Position numbers and translations under genes: made by a program
Shown here: one piece after another, positions 1 through 6,796 of the stretch
Position numbering within the stretch: the stretch's first letter is position 1
How the letters are laid out: every line of letters starts with the position of its first letter
Notes under the pieces: model-generated
The model's database searches: none
The model's input: only the letters and a program-made list of their open reading frames with translations
What the model was told of the DNA's origin: nothing
Source of the DNA: AV69 sp036498205
GTDB lineage: Bacteria; Verrucomicrobiota; Verrucomicrobiia; Chthoniobacterales; UBA10450
DNA length: 22,934 bases
NCBI GenBank assembly: GCA_036498205.1
Contig: DASXIC010000082.1
Span: 1-22,934 of the forward strand
Direction: 5' to 3'

Positions 1-408
1 TTCGCGTCCGTTCAACTTCGGCGGAGCGCCTTTTTGCCCGGTCCAAAGTTCATCGCGCATCGGATCGTAGATCGCCCCCACGATAATCTCGGCCTTCCGC
101 CGTAGCGCAATCGAGACGCAAAAATGAGGAATGCCATAGAAATAATTCACGGTCCCATCGAGCGGATCGACCACCCATTGGAACTCGCTCGCCTGGTCCC
201 CGATAATTCCTTCTTCGCCGTAAAGCGCATGCTTTGGAAAATCTTTCAATAAAAGACGGGCGATGAGGTCCTGCGCCTGCACATCAATCTCGAGCTTGAT
301 GTCGTGTTTGGTGGCCGCATTCACCCGCAAGGGAGTGGCAAAATGGCCGCGCAACATTTCGCCGGCCGAGCGCGCCGCTATCACGGCAGCGTCCAGATAA
401 TGCGTCAT
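1..408 (-). CDS. suhB: Inositol monophosphatase family protein, C-terminus cut by window edge
   Basis: The 136 residues present match the N-terminal half of the inositol-monophosphatase (SuhB/IMPA) family, Mg2+-dependent phosphatases of inositol phosphate or related sugar phosphates. Visible motifs are the metal-binding GEEG at residues 64-67 and WVVDPLDGTVN at 78-88, whose two aspartates (81 and 84) bind the catalytic metals. The family's C-terminal metal-binding motif would lie beyond the left edge. I chose the ATG at 408 because MTHYLDAAVIAARSAGEML fits the usual N-terminal helix; an in-frame ATG at 447 would add 13 residues. The gene lies downstream of the lysine-rich mini-gene on the same strand, but a strong terminator (471-504) separates them, so it may have its own promoter. 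The substrate (inositol-1-phosphate, histidinol phosphate or another) cannot be told from this fragment, so the symbol is by family only. Confidence 0.9.
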   Translation of the reverse strand, partial: MTHYLDAAVIAARSAGEMLRGHFATPLRVNAATKHDIKLEIDVQAQDLIARLLLKDFPKHALYGEEGIIGDQASEFQWVVDPLDGTVNYFYGIPHFCVSIALRRKAEIIVGAIYDPMRDELWTGQKGAPPKLNGRE

Positions 409-470
409 GAACCACAGTAAGGGCGAGGCTGAGACCGACGCCAACATTTTCCGGCCATTCGCCAAACAAG

Positions 471-504
471 AAAAAACCGGGAGGAGAATCAATCCTCCTC
501 CCGG
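471..504 (-). terminator. Intrinsic terminator after the lysine-rich mini-gene
   Basis: Read on the minus strand, a perfect 10-bp GC-rich stem (495-504 paired with 477-486, 8-nt loop 487-494) is followed almost at once by six T residues (476-471). This is a textbook rho-independent terminator oriented for the leftward transcript carrying the 22-codon gene. It should separate that transcript from the inositol-monophosphatase gene. Confidence 0.85.
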
Positions 505-520
505 GTTGAATTTGGATTAT

Positions 521-541
521 GGCGGCGAATTAATCGCCGCC
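521..541 (-). repeat. Inverted repeat, 8-bp GC-rich stem
   Basis: GGCGGCGA at 521-528 pairs perfectly with TCGCCGCC at 534-541 across a 5-nt AT loop. It lies between the mini-gene stop and the terminator and has no T-run of its own. It could be an mRNA-stabilising 3' hairpin, a processing site or a protein-binding palindrome; the role is not determinable from sequence. Confidence 0.6.
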
Positions 542-546
542 GTGAG

Positions 547-565
547 AGCACTAGAAGTTAGTGCT
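547..565 (-). repeat. Inverted repeat overlapping the mini-gene stop codon
   Basis: AGCACTA at 547-553 pairs with TAGTGCT at 559-565 across a 5-nt loop. The stem includes the last sense codon and part of the stop codon of the 22-codon gene, so the end of that message would be base-paired. With the repeats at 521-541 and 477-504 it makes three hairpins in about 90 bases. Confidence 0.5.
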
Positions 566-626
566 TCTTTTTCTTAGCTGCCTTTTTCTTGGCGGGAGCT
601 TTCTTTCCTTTTCTCTTTGCTGGCAT
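558..626 (-). CDS. 22-residue lysine-rich basic micro-protein
   Basis: A 23-codon frame runs from ATG at 626 to TAA at 558-560. The product has 11 Lys, 1 Arg and 1 His among 22 residues, with Ala and Pro making up most of the rest. It resembles the PAKKKAAKKK tails of histone H1-like and some HU-like proteins. Support for a real gene: a ribosome-binding-type purine run with six G (634-639) seven bases before the ATG, lysine runs coded by both AAG and AAA instead of one repeated triplet, and an intrinsic terminator downstream. Possible roles are nucleic-acid binding in the nucleoid or a ribosome-associated micro-protein analogous in size and charge to Thermus bTHX; neither is shown here. I do not recognise a named family. 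It follows coaB by 96 bases and may have its own promoter. Confidence 0.75.
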   Translation of the reverse strand: MPAKRKGKKAPAKKKAAKKKKH

Positions 627-678
627 CGACTATCCCCCCTTTCAATCCGCAAACGCGGTGGGTCTGTGAAGAGTTTGA

Positions 679-726
679 AATGACTTCACTTACACGAGTC
701 ATTCATCCTCATGTTTTTTTTGTCAA
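679..726 (-). promoter_or_regulatory. Candidate promoter and inverted repeat upstream of the mini-gene
   Basis: On the minus strand a perfect TTGACA (721-726, overlapping the coaB stop codon) is followed by an A-tract. At a 17-bp spacing comes AATGAC (698-703), only a 3/6 match to TATAAT. The same hexamer lies in an inverted repeat, AATGACT at 679-685 and AGTCATT at 697-703 with an 11-nt gap, which could be an operator or a 5' leader hairpin. The -35 is convincing and the -10 is weak, so this is tentative. Confidence 0.35.
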
Positions 727-1358
727 AACTTTTTTGATGTTTTCAAAATTATTTTCAGCAGTCGGCGCGCGATCGTTTGTTTCGAAGAGCGCGAAATTTT
801 TTTCATTTTGCCGTCCCGAAAAAAAATCGTGACGGCATTTTCGTTGCTTTCCATCCCAATTGCCGGATCGCTGACATCATTGGCCACGATTATGTCGCAA
901 TTTTTGTGCCGAAGCTTTTCCCGGGCGTGATTTTCTAGCGCGTTTGTTTCGGCGGCGAACCCTACCACCAGGTAATCGCGTTTGTTGGGGAGGGATTTCA
1001 GGACGTCGCGCGTGGGAATCAGATCGAGCAAAATTCCTTTGTCGCGTTTTTTCATTTTCTGTTTTGCCACCCGGCGCGGTTTGTAGTCGGCCACGGCTGC
1101 GCACATTACGAGCACGTCGCAATCCTCGACCGCCCGTTGCACGGCATCGTTCATTTCGTCGCTTGTGATCACGTTCAGCAGCTTCACACCATTTGGCGGC
1201 GGAAGACTTACCGGTCCGGAAATCAGCACAACATCATTTCCCTCTTCGAGGGCAGCGGTCGCGATCGCATAGCCCATTTTACCGGAAGAGCGATTGCTCA
1301 GAAAACGAATTGGATCGATTGGCTCGCGGGTTGGCCCAGCCGTGACGACAAATCTCAC
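723..1358 (-). CDS. coaB: Phosphopantothenate-cysteine ligase (CoaB), separate polypeptide
   Basis: CoaB joins cysteine to 4'-phosphopantothenate, a cytosolic step of coenzyme A synthesis. The protein opens directly with the ligase core FVVTAGPTREPIDPIRFLSN, then SSGKMGYAIA, CAAVADYKP, the GFAAET motif and NDVSDPAIGMESNEN near residues 170-185, all hallmark CoaB/Dfp segments. The GTG at 1358 is chosen because it overlaps the coaC stop (GTGA) and the family core begins at once after it. The frame is open upstream to 1424 but that stretch has no homology. At 211 residues it is the size of an isolated CoaB domain. In most bacteria CoaC and CoaB form one bifunctional chain; here they are two coupled genes. 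The C-terminus is lysine-rich. Confidence 0.93.
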   Translation of the reverse strand: MRFVVTAGPTREPIDPIRFLSNRSSGKMGYAIATAALEEGNDVVLISGPVSLPPPNGVKLLNVITSDEMNDAVQRAVEDCDVLVMCAAVADYKPRRVAKQKMKKRDKGILLDLIPTRDVLKSLPNKRDYLVVGFAAETNALENHAREKLRHKNCDIIVANDVSDPAIGMESNENAVTIFFRDGKMKKISRSSKQTIARRLLKIILKTSKKF

Positions 1359-1936
1359 GCAATCAATCGGTCGTGCTGGCGAACGAGCAACTCTGCGCGA
1401 AAGGCGATGTCTTCGACCTTCCACAGACGTCCCAGCCCCTCATAGCCGCATGCAAGCATGCCCGCTTCCGGTCCGATGAATTCCACCCCGCGTGATTTCA
1501 ATTTTTCCACGTTTTCCTGCGTTGCAGCGTGCTCCCACATTTTTCCATTCATGGCCGGCGCAATCAAAATCGGGGCCCGGGTGGCGAGTGCGATGGCGGT
1601 GAGCGGATGATTAGCCAACCCGTTCGCCATTTCCGCAATCACGTGCGCCGTCGCCGGAGCGACCAAAAGCAAATCGGCATTGTCGGCCAGCTCAATATGT
1701 CCCGGCCGCCAATTCTCCTTTTCGTCGTAGAAACTCGTCGTCACGGGATTTTTCGAGAGGGTTTGCAAGGTCAGCGGAGTAATGAATTCGACGGAATCCT
1801 GTGTCATCACGACGAAGACGTTATGATCTTGTTTTACCAATAAACTCGCCAGCTCGACCGATTTGTAGGCAGCAATCGATCCGGTTACGCCGAGCACGAT
1901 CGTTTTCTGGTTTTTTGTTTTTTGATTTCTCGCCAT
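1355..1936 (-). CDS. coaC: Phosphopantothenoylcysteine decarboxylase (CoaC), separate polypeptide
   Basis: CoaC is the FMN-dependent decarboxylase that makes 4'-phosphopantetheine on the way to coenzyme A. The 193-residue protein has the flavoprotein GVTGSIAAYK (residues 16-25), the HIEL histidine (80), APAMN (126-130) and ACGYEGLGRL (162-171) with the active-site cysteine 163, the expected order for CoaC. It ends at TGA 1355-1357 before any CoaB sequence and overlaps the coaB GTG by 4 bases. The clean junction at the domain boundary argues for two genes, not a broken coaBC fusion. It lies about 100 bases after gmk on the same strand, matching the common gmk-(rpoZ)-coaBC order but without rpoZ. 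Confidence 0.93.
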   Translation of the reverse strand: MARNQKTKNQKTIVLGVTGSIAAYKSVELASLLVKQDHNVFVVMTQDSVEFITPLTLQTLSKNPVTTSFYDEKENWRPGHIELADNADLLLVAPATAHVIAEMANGLANHPLTAIALATRAPILIAPAMNGKMWEHAATQENVEKLKSRGVEFIGPEAGMLACGYEGLGRLWKVEDIAFRAELLVRQHDRLIA

Positions 1937-2033
1937 TGCGCCAATTACCGCAGAAATGTCGCTCGCGTGAACCCTCTTTCACACCGGGTTGCGCAGACGG
2001 CCACAGACCTCACGATACAACTGCCATGTTCTT

Positions 2034-2645
2034 TCATTGTAAGATCAATCTTCGACTGAGAATGCGTTCCGCGCCCATGATTTGGCGGAATTTCTGCAGA
2101 TCTTCTTCCATCGATTTGCTGATGATGGTGTAACGATAATCTCGCCAGAGCTGCATCTCACGCGCTGCATTTTGCAGCCGCAACTCGATCTGCACGGCCG
2201 TCTCGGTTCCGCGCTTGGTCAAACGCCGGCGCAGTTCGTCCAGGTCGGGCGGCATGATGAAAACATCGGTTAATGACAGGTCAATGAAATCGTCGCCGCA
2301 ATTACGAATCGAAGCGGCCCCCTGGGTATCGATATCGATCAGGACGTCGACGCCGTTTTTGAGGTTCTCCACCAGTGGGGCGCGCAACGTTCCATAATAA
2401 TGTTCGTGGACTTTGGCATGCTCGAGAAATTCTCCAGCGTGCAGGCGAGTAAGAAATTCCTCTACCGAAATGAAGATGTAATCTTCGCCTTCGATCTCGC
2501 CGGGCCGGGGCGGACGTGTTGTACAGGAGACGGAATAAACAAAGTCGGGTGTTTGTCGCAGTGCATCGCAGAGGGTGGTTTTGCCCGCGCCTGATGGCGC
2601 AGAAACAACGAACAAAATTCCCTGCCGAGTGAATCGATTACTCAA
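2034..2645 (-). CDS. gmk: Guanylate kinase
   Basis: Guanylate kinase phosphorylates GMP to GDP with ATP. The P-loop SAPSGAGKTT sits near residues 15-24, followed by SVSCTTRPPRPGE, which binds the GMP phosphate, then the EDYIF and FLEHAKVHEHYYGT segments and the lid region RLTKRGTE. I chose the TTG at 2645, which gives 203 residues, the family norm, with the P-loop beta strand just after the start. It overlaps the yicC stop by 8 bases. The only in-frame ATG (2717) would add 24 non-homologous residues inside yicC. No strong ribosome-binding site precedes the TTG, so coupling to yicC translation is likely. Confidence 0.92.
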   Translation of the reverse strand: MSNRFTRQGILFVVSAPSGAGKTTLCDALRQTPDFVYSVSCTTRPPRPGEIEGEDYIFISVEEFLTRLHAGEFLEHAKVHEHYYGTLRAPLVENLKNGVDVLIDIDTQGAASIRNCGDDFIDLSLTDVFIMPPDLDELRRRLTKRGTETAVQIELRLQNAAREMQLWRDYRYTIISKSMEEDLQKFRQIMGAERILSRRLILQ

Positions 2646-3513
2646 GGTTCTGCACTTGTTCGCGAATTTTTTCGAGCTCGGTTTTGCACGCCACCACACG
2701 CTGCGCAATCGCAGCATCGTTCGCCTTCGCGCCCACCGTGTTCAATTCCCGGAAAATCTCCTGAATGATAAATTCAAGAGCGCGGCCCACTGGTTCGTGC
2801 TTGCGCAGATGATGGGCAAACTGCGCAACATGGCTCTCCAGTCTGGTGAGCTCTTCGGAAATATCGGAACGATCGGCAAAGAGAAAAATTTCCTTTGAGA
2901 TTCGTTCGTCTTTGAGGTCCCCGGCGAGGCCAGCCTTCTCAATTCGTTCTAAAAACGCGGTGCGAATCTTTTTCACCACCTCGGGATGAAGCGCACGAAC
3001 TTCCTTCAGTAGCTGGCGAATTGATTTCAGGCGCCGAATCAAATCCTGGGCCAGATGCTTTCCTTCGCGCTCCCGCATTTTAATGAGGTCATCCAGTGCG
3101 CGATCGAGTGCCCGCTCAACGGAGGGCCAGGCCTTGTCCGCGCTGATTGCCTCTTCCGGCGGTCGCATTACACCCGGGGCCTGCAGAATCGTATCGATGG
3201 TAATTTCGCCCGGCGCGCCAAGCTCGTTTTGTAATGCACGCATGGCATCATGATAGGAGCGCGCCAATGCGACATCGAGGGCCAATCGACGAGTCCCATC
3301 TGCGCCCTGGTGGAGGGCGACCAGGACGTTTGTCCTTCCGCGAGATACCCGCGCGTTGATTGCCTGGCGAATACGGGCCTCGAGCTCAGTCAGATCGCGC
3401 GGCAGATTGATCGCGATTTCGCTTTGTTTCCGATTTACCGTGCTAAGCTCCACGCTCAACTTGGCCCCATCGCAGTCGGCTTCGCCGCGGCCGTATCCAG
3501 TCATACTTCTCAT
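2638..3513 (-). CDS. yicC: YicC/YloC-family endoribonuclease
   Basis: This 291-residue protein has the family's N-terminal signature MRSMTGYGRGEA, the EIAINLPRDL region, and the conserved C-terminal block with SDISEELTRLESH, GRALEFIIQEIFRELNT and a final stretch containing VACKTELEKIREQVQN. YicC of E. coli and YloC of Bacillus are endoribonucleases acting on RNA including small RNAs; that activity is family knowledge. The length matches the family. The ATG at 3513 overlaps the trpB stop (ATGA) and the 3' end overlaps gmk by 8 bases. Adjacency of yicC and gmk is conserved in many bacteria, which supports both calls. Confidence 0.93.
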   Translation of the reverse strand: MRSMTGYGRGEADCDGAKLSVELSTVNRKQSEIAINLPRDLTELEARIRQAINARVSRGRTNVLVALHQGADGTRRLALDVALARSYHDAMRALQNELGAPGEITIDTILQAPGVMRPPEEAISADKAWPSVERALDRALDDLIKMREREGKHLAQDLIRRLKSIRQLLKEVRALHPEVVKKIRTAFLERIEKAGLAGDLKDERISKEIFLFADRSDISEELTRLESHVAQFAHHLRKHEPVGRALEFIIQEIFRELNTVGAKANDAAIAQRVVACKTELEKIREQVQNLE

Positions 3514-4709
3514 CTGGCCTCCCTCTCAAAATATGCCGCCGCGGACGGGATATCTTTGTCACCCCGGCCGGAACAGTTCATGATGATAATACTTTCAGGA
3601 ACCATCGACGGCGCAATTTTCCTGAGGTAAGCGACCGCATGCGCTGTCTCTAAGGCGGGTATGATCCCTTCCAGTTCGGATAGCAATTTGAAGCCGGCCA
3701 GCGCCTCGTTGTCTGTCACATAATCGTATTCGATGCGACCGAGATCGCGCAGGTAACTATGCTCCGGGCCAACCGCGGCATAATCGAGTCCGGCGGAAAC
3801 GGAATGGGTCAGCTCGATTTGGCCATCGTTGTTCGTGAGAACGAAGGTCTTGGTTCCTTGCAGAACGCCAAGCTTTCCACCTTGAAATCGCGCCGCATGT
3901 TTACCGGCCCGAATCCCTTCCCCGCCGGCTTCGACTCCGATCATGCCTACGCCGGGGTCATCCAGAAACGGATGGAATAATCCGATAGCGTTGCTACCGC
4001 CGCCGACGCAAGCCACCAGCAGATCGGGCAAGCGTTCCTCACGTTCCAGAATTTGCCGCCGTGCTTCCAGGCCAATGACGCGCTGAAAATCTCGTACCAT
4101 CATCGGATAGGGATGCGCTCCAAGCGCGCTGCCCAATACATAATGGGTATCTCGCACATTGGTTACCCAGTCGCGCATTGCCTCACTGATGGCCTCCTTT
4201 AACGTCGCTTGGCCGGCGGTGACGGGCACGACTTGCGCACCGAGAAATTTCATTCGCGCAACATTGAGCGCCTGACGCTCCATATCGACGGAACCCATAT
4301 AAATAATGCATTCATAACCAAACCGCGCTGCCGCGGTTGCTGTCGCCACGCCGTGCTGTCCCGCTCCAGTTTCCGCAATAATTCGTCTCTTGCCCATCCG
4401 ATGCGCGAGAAGGACCTGGCCAAGTGCGTTGTTAAGTTTGTGCGCGCCAGTGTGAAGCAAATCCTCCCGCTTCAAATAAATCTTTGCTCCGCCCAGCATT
4501 TCGGTTAGCCGCGCGGCGAAATAGAGTGGAGTGGGGCGCCCCGCGAAATCGCGCAATAAATCCGCAAGTTCCCGCTCGAACGAGGAATCGTCTTTCGCTC
4601 GGCTGTATTCATGGGCCAGCTCGTGCAGCGGCGCCATCAGCGTCTCCGGCACAAACATTCCGCCATAAACGCCGAAATGACCGCGCTCATCCGGCAACGT
4701 ATCAATCAT
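3510..4709 (-). CDS. trpB: Tryptophan synthase beta chain
   Basis: TrpB condenses indole and serine to tryptophan using pyridoxal phosphate. The 399-residue protein begins MIDTLPDERGHFGVYGG and contains GRPTPLYFAARL, KREDLLHTGAHKLNN with the cofactor lysine at about residue 91, ETGAGQHGVATA and the glycine loop CVGGGSNAIGLFHPF that holds the cofactor phosphate. The frame is open upstream to 4838, inside mutY, but the ATG at 4709 matches the family start and falls 41 bases after mutY ends. trpA is not adjacent: the gene stands between mutY and yicC, outside a trp operon in this window. I saw no trp attenuator or leader in the short gap. Confidence 0.95.
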   Translation of the reverse strand: MIDTLPDERGHFGVYGGMFVPETLMAPLHELAHEYSRAKDDSSFERELADLLRDFAGRPTPLYFAARLTEMLGGAKIYLKREDLLHTGAHKLNNALGQVLLAHRMGKRRIIAETGAGQHGVATATAAARFGYECIIYMGSVDMERQALNVARMKFLGAQVVPVTAGQATLKEAISEAMRDWVTNVRDTHYVLGSALGAHPYPMMVRDFQRVIGLEARRQILEREERLPDLLVACVGGGSNAIGLFHPFLDDPGVGMIGVEAGGEGIRAGKHAARFQGGKLGVLQGTKTFVLTNNDGQIELTHSVSAGLDYAAVGPEHSYLRDLGRIEYDYVTDNEALAGFKLLSELEGIIPALETAHAVAYLRKIAPSMVPESIIIMNCSGRGDKDIPSAAAYFEREAR

Positions 4710-4750
4710 GCGAGCGAAAGTAGGGCGCGGTAAAATTCGAGGCAAAGTTT

Positions 4751-5767
4751 TTATCGCGATGCGGTAAGGAGGGAGGCGATGGCGCGACGGTGAGGTGAAG
4801 GAATGGGAATTCGTTGCAGCTGCCGAATAGGAAACCACCGCTGCACCGAATTAAGCCGCCGCCGTCCGCCCGGAAAAATCCGAAGCGTCACGGTGTGGTT
4901 GGTGAAAGCGAATTTGGCGGTGTGGATTGGGTCCGTTGCCGGCGTTCTCTTTCGCGGAAGCATCCACATCCCGGCCCAGCGATCGCGACATCGTTCGAGT
5001 AAAATCGCATCCCTTTTGACGATGAATGAATGCGACTCAGCCATTGCCAGCCGCGGTGGCTGTCTCTTTTTGACAGGGAGTGAGCCTGGGTAGGGAGCCT
5101 TGCAAAATCCTTTTACAGGACAAATCGGGCACCGAGGATCGCGCGCAGTGCAAACGAGCACGCCCAAATCCATCATGGCTGATTGAAACTGCCGGGCCCC
5201 GCAGTGCGGCGTCAGCGTTGCCGATGCATTCCATAATTTGAGGCGGCCGGATTTTGAATCGACCGGGTCGCGAATATTTAGAAGGCGGGCCAGGACCCGC
5301 GCGGTATTGGTTTCCACGATCGGGAGCGACTGATCGAAGGCAAAGACACCGATTGCGTTGGCGGTATATCGGCCGATACCGGGCAACGATTGCAGTTCGA
5401 GCGGATCCCGCGGTAGTTTACCGGCGAATCGGCGGACGACCATCTTCGCAGATCGATGCAGATTATGCGCCCGGGAGTAGTAGCCGAGGCCTTGCCACGC
5501 GTGAAGTATGTCAGTCTTGCGACTACGGGCGACAGCGCTGATATCGGGAAAACGACGCAGCCATTCATTATAATAAGGGATTACGCTCGTGACCTGCGTC
5601 TGCTGCAGCATTATCTCGGAAACAAGTATGGCATAAGGATCGCGCGTCTTTCGCCAGGGAAGGTCGCGTCCGTGTTTACGGAACCAGCGGTCGAGAGCGC
5701 CCTGAAAATGGCGCGCGGAGATCCGGCGACTAGTCGATGATTGTTTCCCTTTCGCTTTAAGCCCCAT
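4751..5767 (-). CDS. mutY: A/G-specific adenine glycosylase MutY, catalytic Asp replaced by Glu
   Basis: MutY removes adenine mispaired with 8-oxoguanine. The 338-residue protein has SEIMLQQTQV with the catalytic glutamate at 51, the helix-hairpin-helix LPGIGRYTANAIG (128-140), MMDLG, and a C-x6-C-x2-C-x5-C iron-sulfur motif at Cys206, 213, 216 and 222. A C-terminal NUDIX-like domain (about 240-335) includes FTNHTVTL near the usual F-S-H loop. Where E. coli has PILDGNVKRVLAR, this protein reads PIVETNTARVLAR with no gap, placing Glu152 at the catalytic Asp138 position. The rest of the protein is intact. The ATG at 5767 is the only one upstream of the core; the start lies 12 bases from the divergent rnhC start. 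Confidence 0.92.
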   Translation of the reverse strand: MGLKAKGKQSSTSRRISARHFQGALDRWFRKHGRDLPWRKTRDPYAILVSEIMLQQTQVTSVIPYYNEWLRRFPDISAVARSRKTDILHAWQGLGYYSRAHNLHRSAKMVVRRFAGKLPRDPLELQSLPGIGRYTANAIGVFAFDQSLPIVETNTARVLARLLNIRDPVDSKSGRLKLWNASATLTPHCGARQFQSAMMDLGVLVCTARDPRCPICPVKGFCKAPYPGSLPVKKRQPPRLAMAESHSFIVKRDAILLERCRDRWAGMWMLPRKRTPATDPIHTAKFAFTNHTVTLRIFPGGRRRLNSVQRWFPIRQLQRIPIPSPHRRAIASLLTASR

Positions 5768-5779
5768 TTAAATAGAAGC

Positions 5780-6727
5780 GTGAACACTTTTACCGCGCCA
5801 CTCAATGCCGAACAGGTGGAGAAACTGCGCCTGTTACTACGGGAGGGCGGATTTATCTTCGCTTCCAAACCCTACACAATCTTCTTCGCCCAAAAAGAGA
5901 AGCTAAGCGTAGCGGTGTACGAGAAGGGACCAAAAGTCCTGGTCCAGGGCCGAGGGGTGGAAGACTTTGTAAAGTTTGAGTTGGAGCCCAAAGTTTTCGG
6001 CGAGGCGCGGCTCGGGTACGAAGAGGTCCATTCGCCGGAAATGTTCCAACCGCATTTCGGGGTTGACGAGAGCGGGAAAGGGGATTTTTTCGGGCCGCTC
6101 GTCATCGCGGGCGTCTACGTCGATCAAGCGAGCGCGCGTCAGCTACTGGATGCGGGCGTCCAGGACAGCAAGCGCATTGGATCTGATGCCCGAATTTACG
6201 CATTGGCGAAAGAAATTCGGAAAATTGCGCGCCAGGGAGTCGATGTCGTCTCTATCGGTCCGGCACGTTACAACGAACTATATGAAAAATCTGGCAATCT
6301 CAATTCACTGCTGGGCTGGGGCCACGCCCGTGTCATCGAGAATTTGCTCGGGCGTAAACCGGATACGCCACGATCGTTATCGGACCAATTCGCTGATGCC
6401 CGGGTAATCGAAAAAGCATTGATGAACCACGGACGGAAAATTCAGATCGAGCAACGGCCGCGTGCCGAATCGGATGTTGCGGTGGCGGCGGCTTCAATCA
6501 TTGCTCGGGAGGGATTCATCGAGTGGTTGGATCGGAAGGGAAAACAGCTCGGCTTCCGTCTTGGCCGGGGCGTATCGGCTGAGATCAAAAGCACGGCTGC
6601 CGCTGTTGTTCAGAAGCATGGCTCGGAAATGCTCTCTCAGATTGCTAAAGTTCATTTCCGCACAGCGCATGAAGTCGCCCCGGATTTGTTTCCAGCTCCC
6701 CCGCCAAAGCGCGTCTGGCGCCGCTAG
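5780..6727 (+). CDS. rnhC: Ribonuclease HIII
   Basis: RNase HIII cuts the RNA strand of RNA-DNA hybrids. The N-terminal 80 residues form the TBP-like substrate-binding domain typical of type HIII. The catalytic domain follows with GVDESGKGDFFGPLV (Asp96, Glu97), QDSKRI near 128-133, NLNSLLGWGHA, SDQFAD and ESDVAVAAASIIAR. At 315 residues it matches the family. The frame opens at a TTG (5741) but the GTG at 5780 starts right at the domain boundary and does not overlap mutY, so I prefer it. No ATG exists. Divergence from mutY over 12 bases means its promoter must lie inside the mutY coding region. Confidence 0.93.
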   Translation: MNTFTAPLNAEQVEKLRLLLREGGFIFASKPYTIFFAQKEKLSVAVYEKGPKVLVQGRGVEDFVKFELEPKVFGEARLGYEEVHSPEMFQPHFGVDESGKGDFFGPLVIAGVYVDQASARQLLDAGVQDSKRIGSDARIYALAKEIRKIARQGVDVVSIGPARYNELYEKSGNLNSLLGWGHARVIENLLGRKPDTPRSLSDQFADARVIEKALMNHGRKIQIEQRPRAESDVAVAAASIIAREGFIEWLDRKGKQLGFRLGRGVSAEIKSTAAAVVQKHGSEMLSQIAKVHFRTAHEVAPDLFPAPPPKRVWRR

Positions 6728-6796
6728 ATAGGGCTTTTCGGCGACAGTCCGGAGGCAAGAATCCTGCTCCTTTTCGGCAGGGCTTTGGCTGCACAA

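Noticed and set aside
1945..2037. 30-codon frame overlapping the gmk stop by ATGA on the minus strand
   Set aside because: It occupies the place of rpoZ, but the peptide shows no omega-subunit features, no conserved motif and no ribosome-binding site; likely chance.
4710..4838. Longer trpB frame extending into mutY
   Set aside because: The added residues lack TrpB homology and would overlap mutY; the internal ATG at 4709 matches the family start.
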